From positions 1-64,000 of the forward strand of contig DASZMX010000037.1 of assembly GCA_035551475.1 (NCBI GenBank): a DNA stretch of 64,000 bases. The letters run 5' to 3'. The notes beneath the pieces were generated by a model, which was not told the DNA's origin, ran no database searches, and saw only the letters and a list, made by a program, of their open reading frames with translations. Within the stretch, counting starts at the first letter, position 1; each line of letters opens with the position of its first letter. Shown piece after piece: positions 17,774 to 26,328 of the stretch. The position numbers and the translations under genes were made by a program. The DNA is from DASZMX01 sp035551475 (GTDB taxonomy: Bacteria > Verrucomicrobiota > Verrucomicrobiia > Limisphaerales > Palsa-1400).

Positions 17774-19250
17774 CCTCCGGCCCAGGCCTTTCCCGCTCTA
17801 CGCGAAAATCCTGCTGCTGTTCGCGCTGAATGTGGCCTTGCTGGGGCTGGCCTTGGGGCTCCTGGTGCGCGCCCAATTCGGGCTGGGGCGCGATTGGCCG
17901 CTTTCCTCCGGGGCGAATAATCGTATTGACTCTACGTGCGACCTGATCCTGGGCGAGCTTAACAGCAAGGAGCCGGGGCAATGGGATGAAGTCCTGCGGC
18001 GCTTCGATGCATCTTACCAGAATCGCGCGCAATTCCTGGTGTTCGCCGAAGGCGCGCAAAAAGGCGGGCCGGCGGTGGATTTGCCGCCGGAAGTGCGACA
18101 GCGGTTAGGCGACCGGCGCGGGCCGCCCTTGCCGCGACGCGAGCCGCCTCCCCCAATGGATGGCCCGCCTCCTGGATTGCCACGGATTCCCTTTCCGCCG
18201 CGCGATCCGCGCCCAAAAACCATGGTGCACACCGGCGATCCCTCGCGTTATTGGGTCGTCGTGCGCGGCGCCGTGTTGCGGCCTCACGAGGACCATCCGC
18301 AGCCGGTGGCGCTCGTCGTGATGTCGGATTCGCTGAGCGGCGGCGGACTTTTTTTTGATCTCAAGCCGTGGCTGATCATTGGCGCGGGCTCGCTTTTGCT
18401 TTCCGCGCTGCTGTGGCTGCCGCTGGCGCTGGGCATTAACCGCTCCATTTCTCAAATGACGCGCGCCACCGCGCAGCTGGCGGAAGGCCGTTTTGACGTG
18501 CGGGTGAATGAACGCCGCCGCGATGAACTGGGCGCGCTGGGCCACGCTATCAATCAAATGGCGTCGCGCCTCGCGGGGTTGGTCGGAGGACAAAAGCGAT
18601 TTTTAGGCGATGTGGCGCACGAACTTTGTTCGCCGCTGGCCAAGTTGCGCGTGGCCCTGGGCATTCTCGAACAGCAGGCCGGCGGAGAGCAGCGCGCCTA
18701 TGTCGCCCAGGCGGACGAACAGGCCGAACGCATGGCGGCGCTCGTCAACGAACTGCTGTCGTTTTCCAAGACCGCCCTCGGCGCTTCGCAGGTCAAACTG
18801 CGCCCGGTCGCAGTCGCCGAGGTGGTGGCGGAAGCGGTGCGGCGCGAGCAGAAGGGCGAGACGCCCATTCGCACCGCCATTGCGCCCGGCTGCCTGGCGC
18901 TGGCGGAGCCGGAATTATTGACCCGCGCCTTGGGGAACTTGTTGCGCAACGCCATCACCTACGCCGGCGCGGCGGGTCCCATAGAGGTGGCGGCCACCAT
19001 GGACGGCGACCATGTTTTAATTTCGGTCGATGATGCCGGCCCTGGAGCGCCCGAAGCGGAATTGGAAAAGATTTTTGACCCGTTTTATCGGCTTGATCCT
19101 TCGCGCAACCGGGCCACCGGCGGCGTGGGATTGGGATTGGCGATTGTCAAGACTTGCGTGGAAGCGTGCGGCGGAACCGTCCAATGCCGCAATCGCGCGC
19201 CGACGGGTTTGCAGGCCACAATCCGGCTTGCCGCGGCTCCGCGCCAGTGA
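17766..19250 (+). CDS. CpxA-like sensor histidine kinase
   Basis: This 494-residue membrane kinase is the partner of the overlapping regulator. TM1 is about 12-36 and TM2 about 202-224, enclosing a periplasmic sensor of about 165 residues with a striking Pro/Arg-rich stretch (about 105-150, e.g. PPPPMDGPPPGLPRIP). A HAMP domain (about 225-278) follows, then HisKA with His285 in DVAHELCSPLAKLR. The ATPase domain has the N-box NLLRNAITYAG, G1 DDAGPGAPE, the F-box FDPFYRLD and G2 GGVGLGLAIVK. All catalytic motifs are intact. HELCSP is typical of the CpxA-like subgroup. The Pro-rich sensor segment resembles the composition of the neighbouring secreted EF-hand protein, suggesting but not proving that they interact. 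Confidence 0.88.
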   Translation: MNDLRPRPFPLYAKILLLFALNVALLGLALGLLVRAQFGLGRDWPLSSGANNRIDSTCDLILGELNSKEPGQWDEVLRRFDASYQNRAQFLVFAEGAQKGGPAVDLPPEVRQRLGDRRGPPLPRREPPPPMDGPPPGLPRIPFPPRDPRPKTMVHTGDPSRYWVVVRGAVLRPHEDHPQPVALVVMSDSLSGGGLFFDLKPWLIIGAGSLLLSALLWLPLALGINRSISQMTRATAQLAEGRFDVRVNERRRDELGALGHAINQMASRLAGLVGGQKRFLGDVAHELCSPLAKLRVALGILEQQAGGEQRAYVAQADEQAERMAALVNELLSFSKTALGASQVKLRPVAVAEVVAEAVRREQKGETPIRTAIAPGCLALAEPELLTRALGNLLRNAITYAGAAGPIEVAATMDGDHVLISVDDAGPGAPEAELEKIFDPFYRLDPSRNRATGGVGLGLAIVKTCVEACGGTVQCRNRAPTGLQATIRLAAAPRQ

Positions 19251-19262
19251 CATGGTGGGCCG

Positions 19263-19394
19263 ATGAAGTGGACGCGCACTTGGGGAATCCTGCTGCTTCT
19301 GGTCTGCCTTCAGACTTCGGCGCGGAGCGAGGTCGGCGTCTTCGATATTTTCGGTCGTCCGCTTAATAACCGCGGCGCGGCGCTCCTGCCATGA
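19263..19394 (+). CDS. 43-residue predicted secreted peptide, coupled to the amylase gene
   Basis: ATG 19263 opens a 43-codon frame that starts with a clean signal peptide (MKWTRTWGILLLLVCLQTSA, cleavage likely after SA). The mature peptide is about 23 residues and includes VGVFDIFGRPLNN. Its TGA overlaps the ATG of the alpha-amylase gene (ATGA at 19391-19394), and its start is 12 bases after the kinase stop. I know no family for it. The signal peptide, clean frame and start/stop overlap argue that it is translated. It could be a leader that sets amylase translation, a small secreted effector, or a remnant of a longer gene. Confidence 0.5.
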   Translation: MKWTRTWGILLLLVCLQTSARSEVGVFDIFGRPLNNRGAALLP

Positions 19395-21304
19395 AGCGTT
19401 GTGTCGCACTGGCGCTGACGCTTTTCGCCTGGAGCCTCACCGCACAAACGAATGATTTGTGGCGGCAGCAGACGATTTATCAAATTATCACCGACCGCTT
19501 CTTTGACGGCGACCCCTCGAACAACAATGCCGATGGCAATTACAATCCGGCGCGCGCGCGGGCGCCGCATGGCGGGGATTTTCGCGGGCTCGAGCAAAAG
19601 CTGGATTACATCAAGGCCCTGGGCGCCACGGCCATTTGGATTTCGCCGGTGGTGCGCAACGGCCACGGAGAATATCACGGCTATGCGGGCAGGAATTTTT
19701 TGGAAACCGACCCGCGCTGGGGAACGATCGACGATTTGCGCCGCATGGTGGCGGCGGCCCATCAACGTGGTTTGCTGGTGATTGACGACATCATTGTCAA
19801 TCATGGCGCAGATTTAATTGACAGCGCCGATCCCGGCTACGGCGCGTTTCGCGGGCCGCCGGACGGTTACCGGCTGCGCTATAAAAATCCCGCCCTTACC
19901 TACCCGCCACCTTTCAATCTCACGCCCGATCGCCCCGATCTGACCAATCTTTTCCACAACCACGGGCTGATCCACGATTTTGCCGATGAAAAGCAAGTGC
20001 GGCTCGGAGAATTGGCCGGACTCGACGATTTTCGCACGGAATCGCCCTATGTGCGCGCGCAGATGGAGCGCATTTACGAATTTTGGATTGAGCAGGCCGG
20101 CTTTGACGGATTTCGCATCGACACAGTCAAGCATGTGGAAATGGATTTTTGGCGGCAATGGTGCCCGGCGATTCGCGCTTTCGCCGCGGCGCATGGCAAA
20201 CCGCAATTTTTCATGTTTGGCGAAGTTCTCGACCCTTCGGACAAGCTCTGCGCGTCCTTTACGGGCCCGGGGCTGCTGGACGCCACGCTGGATTATCCAC
20301 TGTTTTTCAAAACGCAAAATGTGTTCGCGCGCGCCCAAGCCGGCACAGCGGAGATCAGCCATCGCTATGAGGCGCTCGCGGAGAATTATCCTTCCTCCGT
20401 GCCGCCGCATTTGGTGACATTCCTGGACAATCACGATCAGCCGCGCTTTTTAAGCCGCGAATTCGCATCGCACCGTGAAGAGCGGTTGCGCGCGGCTCTC
20501 GTCTTTCTTTTGACAGCGCCAGGCATTCCCTGCCTTTATTATGGCACGGAGCAAGGTTTCGCGGGTGGCAACGATCCTTATGATCGCGAGGATATGTTTG
20601 CGGGCGCGTTCAAGGACACTGGCGCCGCCGGCGTGGATAGCTTCAATATGACGCATCCGCTTTTCCGCCTGGTGGCAATGCTCAATAATTTGCGGCGGAT
20701 TTATGCGCCGTTGCGCGTGGGCGATTTTAAAATCCTAACGAGCAGCGCGGAGGCAGGGGCGCTCGCGTATGTTCGGAGCGCGGGAAGCAACGAACTCATC
20801 GTCGCCCTTAATACGTCCGCGATGCCGCAGAATCTGCCCGAGTTCTCCACGAGTTGGGCGCAGGGCGCACAGCTCGTCAACCTGTTGGACACAAATGAAA
20901 CAACCGTGACGGGCGCGGGCGGCAAAGTTCAATTTTCCCTTCTGCCGCCCAATGGCTGCAAAATCTTTACGCTGGTTTCGAACTGGAAAGCGCTGGACCC
21001 AGTGGTCACAGACTGTTTTCCTCCGCACGACGCGAAAAATGTTTTGCCGGCGCAATCAGTGCAACTCGACTTCAGCGAAAGGATGGATGCGGCGAGCGTG
21101 GAGCACGCGTTTATGTCTTCGCCGCCGAGGCATGGCGCCTTCATGTGGTCGCCGGATTTTCGTCGCGCCACCTTTGCGCCGGACGCGCCGTGGCCGGCCG
21201 GGACAATTATCGAAATCCGCGTAGCGGAATCCGCACGAGCCGGCTCCACCGGCCGGAAATTTTGCGCCCCGTTTGCGATGCGGTTTCAAACCGCCGCGCC
21301 CTAA
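19391..21304 (+). CDS. Secreted GH13 alpha-amylase-type glycosidase with C-terminal Ig-like domain
   Basis: This 637-residue protein has a signal peptide (MKRCVALALTLFAWSLTAQ) and a GH13 (beta/alpha)8 barrel. Region I is DDIIVNHG, the nucleophile is Asp244 in GFRIDTVKHVE, the acid/base is Glu278 in FMFGEVLD, and the transition-state Asp349 lies in FLDNHDQPRF, so the machinery is complete. The opening IYQIITDRFFDGDPSNNNAD is typical of secreted alpha-amylases and cyclodextrin-acting enzymes and supplies a Ca site. After the domain C beta-sandwich, residues about 535-637 form an SbsA-type Ig-like domain (DPVVTDCFPPHDAKNV...SVQLDFSERMD). The substrate is predicted to be starch or a related alpha-1,4-glucan outside the cytoplasm. 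The stop codon overlaps that of the convergent GH130 gene. Confidence 0.9.
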   Translation: MKRCVALALTLFAWSLTAQTNDLWRQQTIYQIITDRFFDGDPSNNNADGNYNPARARAPHGGDFRGLEQKLDYIKALGATAIWISPVVRNGHGEYHGYAGRNFLETDPRWGTIDDLRRMVAAAHQRGLLVIDDIIVNHGADLIDSADPGYGAFRGPPDGYRLRYKNPALTYPPPFNLTPDRPDLTNLFHNHGLIHDFADEKQVRLGELAGLDDFRTESPYVRAQMERIYEFWIEQAGFDGFRIDTVKHVEMDFWRQWCPAIRAFAAAHGKPQFFMFGEVLDPSDKLCASFTGPGLLDATLDYPLFFKTQNVFARAQAGTAEISHRYEALAENYPSSVPPHLVTFLDNHDQPRFLSREFASHREERLRAALVFLLTAPGIPCLYYGTEQGFAGGNDPYDREDMFAGAFKDTGAAGVDSFNMTHPLFRLVAMLNNLRRIYAPLRVGDFKILTSSAEAGALAYVRSAGSNELIVALNTSAMPQNLPEFSTSWAQGAQLVNLLDTNETTVTGAGGKVQFSLLPPNGCKIFTLVSNWKALDPVVTDCFPPHDAKNVLPAQSVQLDFSERMDAASVEHAFMSSPPRHGAFMWSPDFRRATFAPDAPWPAGTIIEIRVAESARAGSTGRKFCAPFAMRFQTAAP

Positions 21305-22347
21305 CGCAACGAGCCGAGAATTTCCCGGATGGAAAAATGCGCGCCGCAAATGACGCTGTCGGAGGCGCCGTAATAAACCGTGAGGTCGTCGCCGTCCACG
21401 ACGTGGCCATTGCTGAAAATCACATTTTTAAAAAAGCCTTCCCTTTCATAATCCGCGCTGGGCTCCATGATGGGCTCGTCTGAGCGCGCCAGCACACGCC
21501 ACGGCTGTTCCAGATCGAGCAACAGCGCGCCGAGGCAATAACGGTGCGACGCATCGGCGCCATGATAAATCTCCAGCCAGCCTTGCGGCGTGCGAATCGG
21601 CGCCGCGCCAGCGCCGACGCGCGCGCTATCCCATTGGCCCGGCTGCGTCCGCGCCAAACACCGATGATTTCCCCAGCGCGAGAGATCGGACGATTCGGCC
21701 AGCCAAATATAATTTCCTCCGATGGCCGGACTGCTGGGACGATGCAAGGCATAATATAATCCGCCGATCCTGCTTTCAAAAATGGCGCAGTCCTTATTGT
21801 GCGGCGGAAAAATCATGCCGTGCTCCCTAAAATCACGCCAGTCGCTCGTGCTCCGCAAGCCTACCCCCACCCCGTTTGGTGAAACGGCGGTGTAGGTCAG
21901 ACAAAAGCGGGATTCAACCTGGCTGACCCGGCAATCCTCAATTCCATAAGTTTCCAAGGCCCCGGCGCCGACCAGCGGCGGAGGCCCCACGCCGTCACGA
22001 AACGCAATTCCGTCGGCGCTAAAAACCACCCGCAGATGCGACAATGTTGTCAAGTAATCAACGCCCTCATGCCGCAAGACGCGCGGATCCCGCGCGTCCA
22101 ACTTCGGATCGGCTTCGTCGAATTCCAGAATCCGCACCGCGCCGCCTTCCGTCAGAATGGGAAGCGTGATTTTTCCCGGGATCTGCGCGGGACGCTCCGC
22201 CACGCGCAACACCAAGCCAATCTTGCCTTCGAACCGAAAGGCGCCGGGATTCAACAGGCATGCAATGATCATGCCCTCGGCGCTGGGCCGTATATCCGCG
22301 GGCCGCAGCAGCGGGTTTTGCGTGAAGCGTTTTGCCAAATCAGCCAT
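21301..22347 (-). CDS. GH130 family glycoside phosphorylase/hydrolase (mannoside-type)
   Basis: From ATG 22347 the protein has 348 residues. This start has a good GGGAGGG ribosome binding site at 22357-22363; a frame to 22380 lacks one. No signal peptide is present, so it is probably cytoplasmic. GH130 marks on a five-bladed propeller are DARDPRV (catalytic Asp region), TYGIEDCRV, HNKDCAIFESRIGG, RVGAGAAPIRTPQGWLEIYHGAD and the terminal VVDGDDLTVYYGASD. GH130 enzymes act on beta-mannosides, many as phosphorylases. GIEDCR instead of the usual GIEDPR, and GAGAAPI for the phosphate-side loop, leave open which subfamily it is. It lies 58 bp downstream of the NarL-type regulator on the same strand, so it is a probable third gene of that operon. 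Confidence 0.85.
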   Translation of the reverse strand: MADLAKRFTQNPLLRPADIRPSAEGMIIACLLNPGAFRFEGKIGLVLRVAERPAQIPGKITLPILTEGGAVRILEFDEADPKLDARDPRVLRHEGVDYLTTLSHLRVVFSADGIAFRDGVGPPPLVGAGALETYGIEDCRVSQVESRFCLTYTAVSPNGVGVGLRSTSDWRDFREHGMIFPPHNKDCAIFESRIGGLYYALHRPSSPAIGGNYIWLAESSDLSRWGNHRCLARTQPGQWDSARVGAGAAPIRTPQGWLEIYHGADASHRYCLGALLLDLEQPWRVLARSDEPIMEPSADYEREGFFKNVIFSNGHVVDGDDLTVYYGASDSVICGAHFSIREILGSLR

Positions 22348-22405
22348 TGGAATTTTCCCTCCCGGCCCACTATAAGCCATTCTGCCGGGCGCGCCAAATG
22401 GCCTC

Positions 22406-23041
22406 TCAGGCCGGCCCGCTCGCCCGGAGGTATTTCGTCACCGCTTCGGTGCGCCCATGCACGTGCAATTTTTCGTAGATGCGGCCCAGGTGCGTGCGCA
22501 CCGTTTCGGCGCTGATGCCCAGGCGCACCGCCATTTTTTTATTTGTGATGCCCTCGGACAAAAGCTCCAGAATCTCCGATTCGCGCGGGGAAAGCCCCTG
22601 CTCTTGCAGCCCCTCATGGGCGGCGCCTTGGAAAGACTGCACCACCAGCCGCGCAATTTCGCTCGTCATCGGCGCCCCGCCAGTCTTGACGTCGGAAATA
22701 GCGCGCAGGACGTCCGCCGTGGGGGCGCGTTTGAGCAAATAACCGCTCGCGCCCGCCTTCAACGCGCGGAAAATCAACTCGGTGTCCTTGTACACTGTCA
22801 ATATAATCACGTGCAAATCGGGCATCTTCGCCTTGAGGCGCGCCGTGCAGGCAATGCCCGATTCTCCCGGCAGATGAATATCCATCAGCGCCACCTCCGG
22901 ACGGGCTTTCGGCAGCTCGCTCATCGCCTCTTTGGCGGTGGCGCAGGCGCACACGCAGCGATAGCCGGGCGTGTTTTCAATTAATTCGCTCAAAGTCTGG
23001 CGAACGGTGTCGTTGTCTTCCACAAGCGCGACGGTGATCAT
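22406..23041 (-). CDS. NarL/LuxR-type response regulator
   Basis: This 211-residue protein has a receiver domain (about 1-120) with acidic residues ED at 8-9, phospho-acceptor Asp54 in LMDIHLPGESG and the conserved Lys in GYLLKRAP. The C-terminal LuxR-type helix-turn-helix (about 145-208) contains LSPRESEILELLSEGITNKKMA and the recognition region ISAETVRTHLGRIYEKL. The ATG overlaps the stop of the giant sensor kinase (ATGA at 23041-23038), so the pair is co-translated. It may bind the element described upstream of the kinase gene and elsewhere. GH130 follows. Confidence 0.9.
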   Translation of the reverse strand: MITVALVEDNDTVRQTLSELIENTPGYRCVCACATAKEAMSELPKARPEVALMDIHLPGESGIACTARLKAKMPDLHVIILTVYKDTELIFRALKAGASGYLLKRAPTADVLRAISDVKTGGAPMTSEIARLVVQSFQGAAHEGLQEQGLSPRESEILELLSEGITNKKMAVRLGISAETVRTHLGRIYEKLHVHGRTEAVTKYLRASGPA

Positions 23042-26000
23042 AAAGTGTCAGGATAGCGGGGCAGCGGCAACGCCAGCGAGACGCGCGTGCCTTCCTCCGG
23101 CTGGGCCGAAATCTCGCAAACGCCGCCCATGCCGGCGAGGCGCTCCCGCAAATTCGAAAGTCCGTTGCCATTCCGGCAGGAGGCGGCGTCGAAGCCCTGG
23201 CCGTTGTCAAGAATTGTGATGCGCAGATGATCGTCTGTCATGGCCAGTTCCATCACGACCTCGCTGGCATGCGCGTGCTGCACGATGTTGTGCAAGGTTT
23301 CGCGCACGGCCAAAAAAACGTTGTGCCGCACGTCGGTAGAAAGGCGGATCGGCGGGATGTCCATCGGGAGGCGCAGCCGGCAGCCGATGCCCGAATTTCC
23401 CAGGTATTCCTCCGCGTAGCTGCCCACGTATCCCACCAAAAACGGCAGCACATCCTTGCGCGGGTTCACCAGCCACACAATCACATCAAGCGCGCCCACC
23501 ATGGCGCGCGCCTTGTCGCCAATCGTGTGAAACCGCTGCGCGGCGCGGTCCAGCGTCGGCGGCGCGCCCGGGCCCGCGTCGGCCAGCAGGCTGATTTCCG
23601 TGAGGCTCGCGCCCAAGTCATCGTGCAAATCCCGGGCAATGCGCGAACGCTCCGCCTCCACCGCTTGCTGATGCTGGGCGCGTTCGCGCTCCAAAATCTC
23701 CGTGCGCAATTCCGCGGTGCGCTGCTCCACCCGGCGGCGCAAAAGCCAAATCCAAATCGTCGCCATCCCCAGCACTGCCAGCAGAATGCCCATCATCGCC
23801 AGCAGGCGCCGCAACGTCCACCACGGCGGTTGCGCCACCACGCGAATGTCGCTGGGCGCATTCAGCAACAATTCAAAGGAATCGATATCCCGCCCGGCAG
23901 CGCGGTCGCCGCCGTGCCCCGCATACACGCCCATCACTTCCAGCGTGCTGCCTGGCTGCAACGATTGCGCCCATTCCGATTTCGCGTCGAGCCGCGCGGC
24001 GAACGTGCGCGCGCCCAATTGCAATCCGAGAACGGTTTCGCGCTGGTCGCCGCCCACCTTCACCAGGCGCGCCTCCACTTTCACTAAAATGCCGTCATGC
24101 GCTCCGGCCAGGAGCGTCTCCTCCGTCAAGCGCAGAGGCGCCGGCAAGGGAGCCGCGCCGGTTTGGCGCGCCACGGCCTCGCGCAACGTCGGCGAAGGGC
24201 CGTTCAAATCCGGAAAGCCGACGACTTCCACGAGCGCGCCCGGCGCCAGATGCGGGTCAGACTTGGGCAGAAACCGCAGGCCGTTTGTTTCATCCATCAA
24301 GAAGAATTCCTGGCCGTTCCCGTGCGCCACCTGCCCGGCCACCTTCACGCGTTGCAGGCTGCCGGCTTGCGCGTCAAACAACAAAAGGTCGGCGGCCCGC
24401 TTGCGCGGCGCATCGAACAAGTCCGCCGGCGCCGGCTGCTCCACGCTGATCGCGGCGCCATGAATCTGCACCGCCCCAATCTTGAAAAGGTGCGTGACGT
24501 CGTCCTTCACCGCCCACAGGCAGCCGCGCACGCGCACGCGCGCGTTTTTAAACGCGAGGAGCGACTCCGGGCGCGTTTCCGGCAGATCCAATTGAATCCG
24601 TCCGCCGGGTGTCAAGAGCATGACGGCGTTGCTTTGCAAGTCTGTGACCACGCCCCGGACTTCCACAAACTGGGTGTCAAGTGAACCATTGATCAATTGG
24701 TCCCAAGTAGGGTGCAGCGGCTCCGGCAGCGCGCCCAGGCCCAGCCGCACCACGCGCCGGGCCAGGATCATGGGCGAGAACTGGGCGTAACTGATCCCCT
24801 CAATATCCCAATACTCCCCCGTGCGCGCGCCATCCGCGTCCGCCACCGGCGTCTGCGACACAAAGATGCCCGCGGTCGCATCCTGCAGCACCACCGCGCT
24901 GCCCCCGCTCCAGGTGATCACTCCTCGCACATGCACCGGGTAACCGCGCAAGGCGTCGGCGTGTTTCAAGCGCTTGATTTCTTCCACCGTCGTTAGCGTC
25001 GGCAGCTCGGAGTCGTCCCCGGCAAAATCATTCGCCTCGGCAGGCGCATGCTCCAAAACCTCCACTTGCTCGGCGCCCGGCGCCCACAGCAAGCCGGGTT
25101 GTTCATGCCCATCGGCGCCGAACGTGGCGCGCGCCAGGCCAGTCACCCGCACGCGGCTGTTCCACAAAGTTTGCGGCGCCCAATCGCGTGTGTTTGACAC
25201 TTTCACGCGCATTTTTCCCGTGGTCGTGGCCAACTCCAATTCCGCTCCCGCTCCCGCGCCCCCGCCGGCAAACGTCACCGTGCCTTCCGCGACGCACCAT
25301 TCGGCCTCATCCTGATTCGTGAGGAAGCGGCTTCCCCAAAGCGCGTGCGGTTTGGGTGGGGCCGTTTCGCCCAGAACGGTCGCTTCCACCAAAGGCATCC
25401 AAAGCTGGCTGCCATCTTTCGACGCCGTGGAAAACGTGTAGAGCCCATCGCGGGGAATCTCCAGGGCGCCCGCAAATTGCACCGCCGCCAACGCCTCCCG
25501 CGTCCGGATTTCGGGGCTTAGGGTGGGGGCGATTCCTGTTTTTACGGGCGTCAAGCCGTTGAAATCCGGCAATTGCCACCAATCTCCTTCATACGCCTTC
25601 CACGCCACGCCGGCGCGGGAGCTATCGGGCTGAAAGAGCGCCGTGCCGGGAATTTTTTGGCGGGGAAGACTTGGGCCTTCGTACCAGATGTCCAGCGCGG
25701 GCGAGTTCTCGCGATTGAACCAGGTGAGGATAAACGGATGACGTCCGGCGGACAGAGACACAGAACCGGATTTTTCGGCCTTGGCATGAACGCCGTCATT
25801 GTCCACCACCAACGCCGGCCCCATGCGCCGATCTTCACCCACACCGCCGCCGGAGCAAAGTCCTTCCAAGCGCACGCGTTGCCCGGGTCGAAATGCGCCC
25901 GGCGCGCCGCCCAATTCCACCAATTCCGCGCCGGTGTCATCCAGCGCCACCAACCGGTCACCGGTCGCGCTGGACCATGCGACCACGCCCGTCAGGCGCA

Positions 26001-26166
26001 AACGGCAGGTGATGCGTTGGCGGTGGGTTCCCAAATCATGAAATTGCCGGACATTGGTCACAAGGGGGAAACCTTCTTCGCCTCGCGTCATGGGGGCGGC
26101 GGCGAGCAGGAGCCAGAAAAGAGCCGCCATTCTCCGCCACTGGGGATCGAGCGAGATTTGCTGCAT
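23038..26166 (-). CDS. Giant sensor histidine kinase (NarX/DesK type) with PA14-like and OB-fold sensor
   Basis: This protein has 1042 residues, with an N-terminal signal sequence or membrane segment (about 12-28). An exported sensor of about 760 residues follows. A PA14-like segment (about 135-270, with ITLSAG-type SLSAGRHPFILTW) is followed by several OB-fold-like units (e.g. YPVHVRGVITWSGGSAVVLQD, FVEVRGVVTDLQSNAVML, LVKVEARLVKVG). A single TM helix (about 790-810) and a short coiled coil lead to HisKA_3 with RIARDLHDDLGASLTEI (His near 846). The HATPase domain has N-box ETLHNIVQHAHA and G-box ILDNGQGFD, NGNGLSNLRERL. Kinase motifs are intact. Such sensors probably detect glycans or their fragments. 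The adjacent GH130 gene and the right-edge paralogue of the sensor support a link to polysaccharide metabolism. Confidence 0.88.
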   Translation of the reverse strand: MQQISLDPQWRRMAALFWLLLAAAPMTRGEEGFPLVTNVRQFHDLGTHRQRITCRLRLTGVVAWSSATGDRLVALDDTGAELVELGGAPGAFRPGQRVRLEGLCSGGGVGEDRRMGPALVVDNDGVHAKAEKSGSVSLSAGRHPFILTWFNRENSPALDIWYEGPSLPRQKIPGTALFQPDSSRAGVAWKAYEGDWWQLPDFNGLTPVKTGIAPTLSPEIRTREALAAVQFAGALEIPRDGLYTFSTASKDGSQLWMPLVEATVLGETAPPKPHALWGSRFLTNQDEAEWCVAEGTVTFAGGGAGAGAELELATTTGKMRVKVSNTRDWAPQTLWNSRVRVTGLARATFGADGHEQPGLLWAPGAEQVEVLEHAPAEANDFAGDDSELPTLTTVEEIKRLKHADALRGYPVHVRGVITWSGGSAVVLQDATAGIFVSQTPVADADGARTGEYWDIEGISYAQFSPMILARRVVRLGLGALPEPLHPTWDQLINGSLDTQFVEVRGVVTDLQSNAVMLLTPGGRIQLDLPETRPESLLAFKNARVRVRGCLWAVKDDVTHLFKIGAVQIHGAAISVEQPAPADLFDAPRKRAADLLLFDAQAGSLQRVKVAGQVAHGNGQEFFLMDETNGLRFLPKSDPHLAPGALVEVVGFPDLNGPSPTLREAVARQTGAAPLPAPLRLTEETLLAGAHDGILVKVEARLVKVGGDQRETVLGLQLGARTFAARLDAKSEWAQSLQPGSTLEVMGVYAGHGGDRAAGRDIDSFELLLNAPSDIRVVAQPPWWTLRRLLAMMGILLAVLGMATIWIWLLRRRVEQRTAELRTEILERERAQHQQAVEAERSRIARDLHDDLGASLTEISLLADAGPGAPPTLDRAAQRFHTIGDKARAMVGALDVIVWLVNPRKDVLPFLVGYVGSYAEEYLGNSGIGCRLRLPMDIPPIRLSTDVRHNVFLAVRETLHNIVQHAHASEVVMELAMTDDHLRITILDNGQGFDAASCRNGNGLSNLRERLAGMGGVCEISAQPEEGTRVSLALPLPRYPDTL

Positions 26167-26236
26167 ACCAGACTTTGACTATTTGACCAAACACGCGCCG
26201 CAAAAGGAATCTTGTTCTAAGGATATTGCCGCGCCT

Positions 26237-26290
26237 ATCCCCCAAATGACGTATTCCAGCGCCGTCCTGCGAATACGCCATTCGGGGGAT
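26237..26290. promoter_or_regulatory. Divergent pair of ACGYCRTTYGGGGGAT elements between kinase and SGNH-TPR genes
   Basis: Two 20-bp arms, 26237-26256 and 26271-26290, are inverted copies matching at 18 of 20 positions with a 14-base spacer. Read toward the kinase gene the core is ACGTCATTTGGGGGAT. Read toward the SGNH gene it is ACGCCATTCGGGGGAT. The cores end 70 and 38 bases before the respective start codons. It could be a two-sided activator or repressor site, or two back-to-back promoter elements of an alternative sigma factor. Confidence 0.65.
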
Positions 26291-26328
26291 GGTCAGACAC
26301 GTGCGATGCCCTAGGTTTTTCTCACTTC

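Noticed and set aside
18150..18161. CCCCCAATGG resembling the GGGGGAT element
   Set aside because: It lies inside the kinase coding region, in a Pro-rich codon run, and lacks the ACG part of the motif.
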